Positions 7,768 to 12,182 of a DNA stretch of 12,182 nucleotides are shown piece after piece (the first letter of the stretch is position 1; each line of letters opens with the position of its first letter). The notes beneath the pieces were generated by a model. The model saw only the letters and a list, made by a program, of their open reading frames with translations, had not been told where the DNA came from and searched no databases. The position numbers and the translations under genes were made by a program. Origin of the DNA: an uncultured Candidatus Altimarinota bacterium. GTDB lineage: Bacteria > Patescibacteriota > Gracilibacteria > CAIRYL01. The stretch lies in NCBI GenBank assembly GCA_947311645.1, contig CAMZKZ010000043.1:1-12182 (forward strand), in the 5' to 3' direction.

Positions 7768-7793
7768 ATCTCCTTATTTTACTCCACTTTCTC

Positions 7794-10154
7794 ATGTCAA
7801 AAATGAATCCTATTCTTGATTTTCAAAATATTTCTCAAAGCACATTACAGACACTTTGTGAACACCATAAATTATCTATCACTCTTGATGAAGCACACAA
7901 AATTGTAAAAATGCTTGGACGAAATCCAACGCTCACAGAAGCAACAATTTGGAGTATTCAAGGATCAGAACATTCTTCATATAAATCTTCGCGTCAATTT
8001 TTATCACTTTTACCAACAGACGCAACTCCTGTTATTTTAGGACCAAAAGAAGATGCAGGAATTGTTGAATTATGTGAAATCAATGGAGAAAAATATGGAT
8101 TAGTATATTCGCATGAATCACATAACTCCCCTTCTCAACTTGTTCCATTCGAAGGAGCTGCAACTGGAGTTGGAGGGATTTGTAGAGATATCGCTTGTAT
8201 GGGAGCACGAGTTATTGGAGTACTTGATCAACTACGATTTGGAAATCATACAACTCAAAAAAATCAAGTTATTGCACGAGGAGTTGTAGAAGGAATTGCT
8301 GGGTATGGAAATCCACTCGGAGTTCCAAACATGGGTGGAGACATTGCTTTTGATGATAGCTTTGATGGATTTACACTGGTAAATGTTGTTGCCCTTGGAC
8401 TTGTAAAAGAAAAAAATATTTTGCACTCATATGCACCAGAAAATGCTGCAAAAGATGGATATAATTTAATTGTTGTTGGAAAAGGATCTGATAAAAGTGG
8501 ATTTGGTGGAGCAAGCTTTTCTTCACAAATTGTGAAAGAAGAAGAAAAAGAAAAAAATCTTGGAGCTGTTCAAGAACCAAATCCATTTCTCGAACGACAT
8601 CTTCTTGCATCGTTTCAAGATTTATTTACTATTTTAGAAAAAGAAGGAACATTACATACTATTGGATTTAAAGATATGGGAGCCGGTGGAATAATGTGTG
8701 CATCGGTAGAAATTGCAGAAGGAAATGAAAAATGTGGATTTGGTGCAGAAGTTCATGTAGAAAATATTCATGTTGGAGAAGAAAATTTACCTCCTCATGT
8801 TATTTTATGTAGTGAAACACAAGAACGATTTTGTTTTGCTGTTCCGCCAGAAATGACACAATTTGTACTTGATCATTTTAATAATAAATGGGATTTACCA
8901 AATGTTTCTCCTGGTGCAAAAGCATCACATGTTGGAACGATAAATGACTCAGGACGATATGTTGTAAAATATAAAGGAGAAGTAATTTGTGATGCGAATA
9001 TAAAAGATATTACAGAAGGGTTACGAATTGACCGACCATATAGAGAACCAACGGATCTTACAACTGAGGAATCTGCTAAAATTAATCCGAATACTATTGG
9101 AAATCTTTCTGGATTTTTATATAAATTTTTATCTCGACCAAACTGTGCAGACAAAACATGTATAACAGAACAATATGATCAAACAGTGCAAGGTTCTACT
9201 ATTCTTGACCGCAGTGTTTCTGATGCGGTTGTAGCAGCACCACTGCGTGATTTTGATACCCTTAACGACGAAGAGAAAAAACACGGATTTGCTGTTTCAA
9301 TTGGAGGATCAGCTCATCTTGGAGGAATTTCTGCATTTCAACAAGGAGCAAATGCAGTAACAACTGCTATTCAACGAGTTGCTGCTACTGGAGCGTATCC
9401 ACGATCGCTCACAGACTGCTTAAACTATGGAAATCCAGAAGAAGAAGAAGACATGGGTAAATTTGTTGCAGGAGTAAAAGGAGTAGCAGAAAGTGCAAAA
9501 AATATTCATCTCTTTGAATACCAAAACGAACCAACTCCATTTATCTCTGGTAATGTTTCCTTATATAAAAAAGGAAATCCTTCAGCAATTGTTTCATGTG
9601 TTGGATCTATAAAAGATGTGAATACTGCAGTTGGAAATGTTCCATCAGCAAAAGAAATTGCGATTGTTATTGGAAAACGACCACAAGAAATAGGAGGAAC
9701 AGAATTTGCAAAAGCATACACAGATATAACAAATGAATCTTTACAGATTTTTGCACCAGCTATTACAAATTATACAACAGCCGAAGAAAATATTTTTGCT
9801 ATTTTAGAAGCACATAAAAATCAGCTTATTTCATCTGCATCTGTAATTGCGGAAGGAGGGCTTGCGAATACTTTTTTACAAAAATGTATTCGAGGAAAAG
9901 TAGGGTTTAAAGGAGATTTTTCTCAATTTTCAATTGAAGAACTTTTTTCTGAAGGAAATGGATTTTTAGTCTCTGTTATACCACAAAACCAACAAAAATT
10001 TCTTGAACAGATGAAAGAAAAAGGTATTCCTACAACCGTACTCGGTCACTATTTACCAGAAAAATTTGATGCAATTGATGGAAAAACATTTACTCTAAAC
10101 CGAAGCGTATTAGTTGAAGGGTGGAGAAAAGGGTTACGAGGAACTGTCTTCTAA
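7794..10154 (+). CDS. purL: Phosphoribosylformylglycinamidine synthase subunit PurL
   Basis: PurL catalyses the ATP-dependent conversion of FGAR to FGAM, the fourth step of purine synthesis. At 786 residues this is the small type, which works with separate PurQ (glutaminase) and PurS subunits; neither is in the window. Visible motifs are SEHSSYKSSR (58-67), HESHNSPSQ (107-115), the glycine-rich GAATGVGG (121-128), FKDMGAGGI, and in the second half AVSIGGSAHLGG, GANAVTTAIQRVAATGAYP, CLNYGNPE and ISGNVSLYKKG. Two motif positions differ from the forms I know best: SEHCSYK reads SEHSSYK, and ESHNHPS reads ESHNSPS, which may mark a subfamily. The ATG at 7794 has a pyrimidine-rich leader and no SD sequence; a second Met at codon 4 is possible. 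The beta-helix gene follows after 44 bases. Confidence 0.96.
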   Translation: MSKMNPILDFQNISQSTLQTLCEHHKLSITLDEAHKIVKMLGRNPTLTEATIWSIQGSEHSSYKSSRQFLSLLPTDATPVILGPKEDAGIVELCEINGEKYGLVYSHESHNSPSQLVPFEGAATGVGGICRDIACMGARVIGVLDQLRFGNHTTQKNQVIARGVVEGIAGYGNPLGVPNMGGDIAFDDSFDGFTLVNVVALGLVKEKNILHSYAPENAAKDGYNLIVVGKGSDKSGFGGASFSSQIVKEEEKEKNLGAVQEPNPFLERHLLASFQDLFTILEKEGTLHTIGFKDMGAGGIMCASVEIAEGNEKCGFGAEVHVENIHVGEENLPPHVILCSETQERFCFAVPPEMTQFVLDHFNNKWDLPNVSPGAKASHVGTINDSGRYVVKYKGEVICDANIKDITEGLRIDRPYREPTDLTTEESAKINPNTIGNLSGFLYKFLSRPNCADKTCITEQYDQTVQGSTILDRSVSDAVVAAPLRDFDTLNDEEKKHGFAVSIGGSAHLGGISAFQQGANAVTTAIQRVAATGAYPRSLTDCLNYGNPEEEEDMGKFVAGVKGVAESAKNIHLFEYQNEPTPFISGNVSLYKKGNPSAIVSCVGSIKDVNTAVGNVPSAKEIAIVIGKRPQEIGGTEFAKAYTDITNESLQIFAPAITNYTTAEENIFAILEAHKNQLISSASVIAEGGLANTFLQKCIRGKVGFKGDFSQFSIEELFSEGNGFLVSVIPQNQQKFLEQMKEKGIPTTVLGHYLPEKFDAIDGKTFTLNRSVLVEGWRKGLRGTVF

Positions 10155-10198
10155 TAAAAAGACACTCTTATATTTTTACACCTCTCTTTTTTTACAGT

Positions 10199-11308
10199 AT
10201 GAAAAACACACTTTTTTCCTCTTTCGCGATATCACTCTTATGCATTTCTTCTGTATTTGCAGTACCAGAAATTATTAGCCAACAAAAAGAAGAGCCAATA
10301 AAAATTGAACAGAATATTGCTGATGATGCTTATATTGCAGGAGACGAAGTAAATATTCATGCAAACATTTCTGGAGATGCCATTATTGCAGGAATGAATA
10401 TCACACTTGAAAAAGATGTTACAGAAGATGCACTTCTTGCAGGACATACGATTGTTATAAATGGAAATATAAATGATGATATTCGTGCTGCAGGACATAA
10501 TGTTACGATCAATGGAAATGTTGGAGATGATATAATTGTTGCAGGGAAAAATATAACAATTCGAAATTCAACAATTGGAGGTTCTATTATTGCAACTGCA
10601 AAAAATGTAAAACTTATTAATATTACAGCAAATGAAGGCATTCGTATTACTGCAGAAACAATATTTTTTGACAGTAAAGTAAAAGGACTCGTTTCTTTAA
10701 CAGCAAAAGATATTACATTTGGAGAAAATGCATATATTACAGGAATGCTTACATATTCTGGAAATATAAAAGGAATATATTCAGAAGACACCCTTCAACA
10801 GATTGTACAAGGAACTCTTACAAAAGAAGAAAAATCATATTTTTCCCCTGTATCATTACAAGAAAAAAAATTATTATTAATTGGATACCTTACGAGTATT
10901 ATTTTCTTTGCATTTTTCCTTTCGATTAGTATCCCAAAATATTTTTCAAAAACTGCTTCACATATTATATCTGCACCATTTTCACGATTTTTCTCTGGAT
11001 TTATATGGATTGTAGGAGCACCGATCATAGGTTTTATATTGTTGATTTCTATAATAGGATTACCATTTGGAATTACTCTCATTTCGCTATGGGGATTATC
11101 ATTATTGCTTTTACCATATTTTTGTACGAGCCTTTTATCTGCATTCTTTTTGCGAATTTTTAAATGGAAAGGATTTTTTGCAACATTTGTTGTAACTATT
11201 TTATCTGCAATTATTTCTATCACTCCTCTTTTCTTATTACTTTCTCTCTTTGTAATAGGAGCAATGCTCAAAGAAAAATCTATTGTGCTTCAATCATATA
11301 AAAAATAA
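10199..11308 (+). CDS. Exported beta-helix (bactofilin-like) protein with C-terminal membrane domain, DUF8173-type
   Basis: A 369-residue protein of unknown function. Residues 1-21 are a signal peptide (ending SSVFA). Residues 42-143 contain six 17-residue repeats beginning near DDAYIAG, GDAIIAG, EDALLAG, DDIRAAG, DDIIVAG and GGSIIAT, with less regular turns continuing to about 190. This pattern predicts a stacked beta-helix of the kind seen in polymer-forming bactofilins. After a linker, residues from about 222 to 360 are strongly hydrophobic and hold four or more membrane segments, with glycine-rich stretches such as GAPIIGF and IIGLPFGI. The predicted topology puts the helix outside the membrane, unlike cytosolic bactofilins. 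The family name is from memory. The ATG at 10199 is chosen because it opens the signal peptide; an upstream in-frame ATG at 10121 lies inside purL. The leader is pyrimidine-rich with no SD sequence. It may be co-transcribed with purL and rnhA. Confidence 0.75.
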   Translation: MKNTLFSSFAISLLCISSVFAVPEIISQQKEEPIKIEQNIADDAYIAGDEVNIHANISGDAIIAGMNITLEKDVTEDALLAGHTIVINGNINDDIRAAGHNVTINGNVGDDIIVAGKNITIRNSTIGGSIIATAKNVKLINITANEGIRITAETIFFDSKVKGLVSLTAKDITFGENAYITGMLTYSGNIKGIYSEDTLQQIVQGTLTKEEKSYFSPVSLQEKKLLLIGYLTSIIFFAFFLSISIPKYFSKTASHIISAPFSRFFSGFIWIVGAPIIGFILLISIIGLPFGITLISLWGLSLLLLPYFCTSLLSAFFLRIFKWKGFFATFVVTILSAIISITPLFLLLSLFVIGAMLKEKSIVLQSYKK

Positions 11309-11329
11309 GGAGACCTACAAACAATACAA

Positions 11330-11335
11330 TATAAT
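11330..11335 (+). promoter_or_regulatory. Perfect -10 consensus just before rnhA
   Basis: TATAAT ends four bases before the rnhA ATG. If it is a real -10 box the transcript would begin at or inside the start codon and be leaderless or nearly so. No -35 box is visible, and the local sequence is a run of near-repeats of ATACA, so chance is quite possible. Confidence 0.25.
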
Positions 11336-11338
11336 ACA

Positions 11339-11764
11339 ATGAAATTACGAATTTATACTGATGGTGCATGCAAAGGAAACCCTGGGAAAGGAGGATGGGG
11401 GGCATATCTTGAATATGGAGAATATACCAAAGAAATATATGGTGGAAATCCACATACAACAAATAACCAAATGGAATTACAAGCCGTAAGCGAAGCACTT
11501 AATTGTTTAAACAAACCAACAAACCTTACAATTGTTACCGATTCACAATATGTAAAAAATGGAATAGAAAAATGGATGAAAAATTGGAAAAAAAATGGGT
11601 GGAAAACTGCATCAAAACAACCAGTAAAAAACAAAGAATATTGGACAAATCTTGATGAAGCATTACAACGACATACCGTTTCTTGGGAGTGGATTAAAGG
11701 GCATTCTGGACACCCTGGAAATGAAAAAGCTGATGAATTAGCAAATAAAGGTGTGCCTCAGTAA
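11339..11764 (+). CDS. rnhA: Ribonuclease HI
   Basis: RNase HI (141 residues) cuts the RNA strand of RNA:DNA hybrids, removing primers and R-loops in the cytosol. The catalytic carboxylates are all present: D8 in YTDGACKGNPG, E46 in NNQMELQAV, D68 in VTDSQYV and D132 in NEKADELA. The catalytic His is H122 in WIKGHSGHPGN. These line up with E. coli D10, E48, D70, D134 and H124 at a constant offset of two. A Trp/Lys-rich segment at 79-93 matches the basic substrate-binding handle of the E. coli type. The gene starts 30 bases after the beta-helix gene. AAGGAGA lies 25 bases before the ATG, too far to serve as an SD sequence. It ends at a bidirectional terminator shared with the ferredoxin gene. 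Confidence 0.98.
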   Translation: MKLRIYTDGACKGNPGKGGWGAYLEYGEYTKEIYGGNPHTTNNQMELQAVSEALNCLNKPTNLTIVTDSQYVKNGIEKWMKNWKKNGWKTASKQPVKNKEYWTNLDEALQRHTVSWEWIKGHSGHPGNEKADELANKGVPQ

Positions 11765-11778
11765 CAATACTGTAAAAC

Positions 11779-11809
11779 AAAAAAACAGGATATATATCCT
11801 GTTTTTTTT
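11779..11809. terminator. Bidirectional terminator between rnhA and the ferredoxin gene
   Basis: A perfect 12-bp inverted repeat (11779-11790 and 11797-11808) has a core ACAGGA/TCCTGT, a six-base TATATA loop, an A tract on the left and an eight-T tract on the right. It lies between two convergent genes and fits termination of both. Confidence 0.9.
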
Positions 11810-11834
11810 ATTATAGATATGTTATGTAACATAA

Positions 11835-12143
11835 TTACATAAGCAGTTCTAGCTCTACAATATGTTCTTCCGTATCTTCTAATGATTCTTGTTTTGGACC
11901 TGCAATACATGAAAGCAATACATCTTCATCTGTTTCAATATATTTATCTCCATCAAGTGTTTGATCTACATGTTCTAGTCCTCGTACAATTTTTGCACTA
12001 CAACTCATACATGCCCCTGCATGACACGAAAAAGGTAAATCAACATCATTTTCTGCACATTCGTCCAAAAAATTCATTTCTCCTTCAATTAAATCATTAA
12101 ATAATTCTTCCCCATCTCCATCTTTTACTATTAATCTAATCAT
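11835..12143 (-). CDS. Plant-type [2Fe-2S] ferredoxin
   Basis: A 102-residue soluble electron carrier. The cluster ligands are C40, C45 and C48 in the motif SCHAGACMSCSAK (CX4CX2C) and C79 in LLSCIAGPK, the spacing of plant or cyanobacterial-type ferredoxins. The order of motifs (FLDECAENDVDLPFSC, then an acidic QTLDGDKYIETDEDVLLSC stretch, then an acidic tail) also fits. An extra Cys at 29 is not a normal ligand. The protein is highly acidic, as expected for a carrier docking on reductases. Its partner enzymes are not in the window. ATG at 12143 is chosen because MIRLIVKDGDGEELF starts the first beta strand; an ATG at 12179 would add 12 unlikely residues. No SD sequence is present. Minus-strand TATATT or TACAAT boxes at 12154-12164 are possible -10 elements. 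Convergent with rnhA. Confidence 0.92.
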   Translation of the reverse strand: MIRLIVKDGDGEELFNDLIEGEMNFLDECAENDVDLPFSCHAGACMSCSAKIVRGLEHVDQTLDGDKYIETDEDVLLSCIAGPKQESLEDTEEHIVELELLM

Positions 12144-12182
12144 ATTTTTTAGTAATATATTGTATTTTTTTCCATACATATA

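Noticed and set aside
7540..7793. Possible purine riboswitch or small RNA upstream of purL
   Set aside because: I see none of the conserved riboswitch core elements; the spacer is mostly AT-rich repeats and the likely leader is only about 20 bases.
10121..10198. In-frame upstream ATG that would lengthen the beta-helix protein by 26 residues
   Set aside because: It lies inside the end of purL and would bury the clear signal peptide that starts at 10199.
11307..11313. AAGGAGA, resembling a Shine-Dalgarno sequence before rnhA
   Set aside because: It is 25 bases from the ATG, too far to act, and overlaps the stop codon of the gene before; no nearer start codon exists.
1..12182. Genetic code 25 (UGA = Gly), suspected from the lineage and the lack of TGA stops
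   Set aside because: All nine genes read through at full family length with no in-frame TGA, so the standard code suffices.

Overview
This is an AT-rich stretch (about one third G+C by eye) of a bacterial chromosome with tightly packed, mostly housekeeping genes. Several traits suggest a small-genome Patescibacteria/CPR-type bacterium, perhaps near the Gracilibacteria-Peregrinibacteria branch: Arg is written almost only as CGA, no start codon has a Shine-Dalgarno sequence, stops are TAA or TAG but never TGA, rpsJ stands apart from the rest of the S10 operon, and there is an SLH-CAP surface protein and a DUF8173-type protein. This placement is an inference. There is no rRNA or marker-gene comparison behind it. 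UGA is not read as Gly here: about 3,770 codons in nine genes contain no in-frame TGA.

Layout, left to right. 1-249: the 3' end of a class II fructose-bisphosphate aldolase gene, closed by a hairpin terminator. 365-3595 (+): a solitary RND-family efflux permease. 3610-5733 (-): a secreted protein with three SLH repeats, a beta-rich middle and a CAP domain, convergent with the RND gene. 5888-7075 (+): tuf (EF-Tu), divergent from the SLH gene. 7204-7539 (+): rpsJ (ribosomal protein S10), ending in a very strong bidirectional terminator. 7540-7793: an AT-rich spacer with a 12-bp tandem repeat and an inverted repeat beside the likely purL promoter. 7794-10154 (+): purL. 10199-11308 (+): an exported beta-helix plus membrane protein. 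11339-11764 (+): rnhA (RNase HI). 11841-12143 belongs to a minus-strand plant-type [2Fe-2S] ferredoxin gene (11835-12143), convergent with rnhA across a shared bidirectional terminator.

The genes do not form one pathway. They cover glycolysis/gluconeogenesis (aldolase), translation (EF-Tu, S10), purine synthesis (PurL), RNA:DNA hybrid removal (RNase HI), electron transfer (ferredoxin) and the cell envelope (RND pump, SLH-CAP protein, DUF8173-like protein). purL, the beta-helix gene and rnhA run the same way with short gaps and may share transcripts. I found no CRISPR array, tRNA, rRNA, insertion sequence, phage gene or defence system. The points most worth a second look are the SD-less, often pyrimidine-rich leaders, the exclusive use of CGA in tuf, the isolated rpsJ, and the three envelope proteins.
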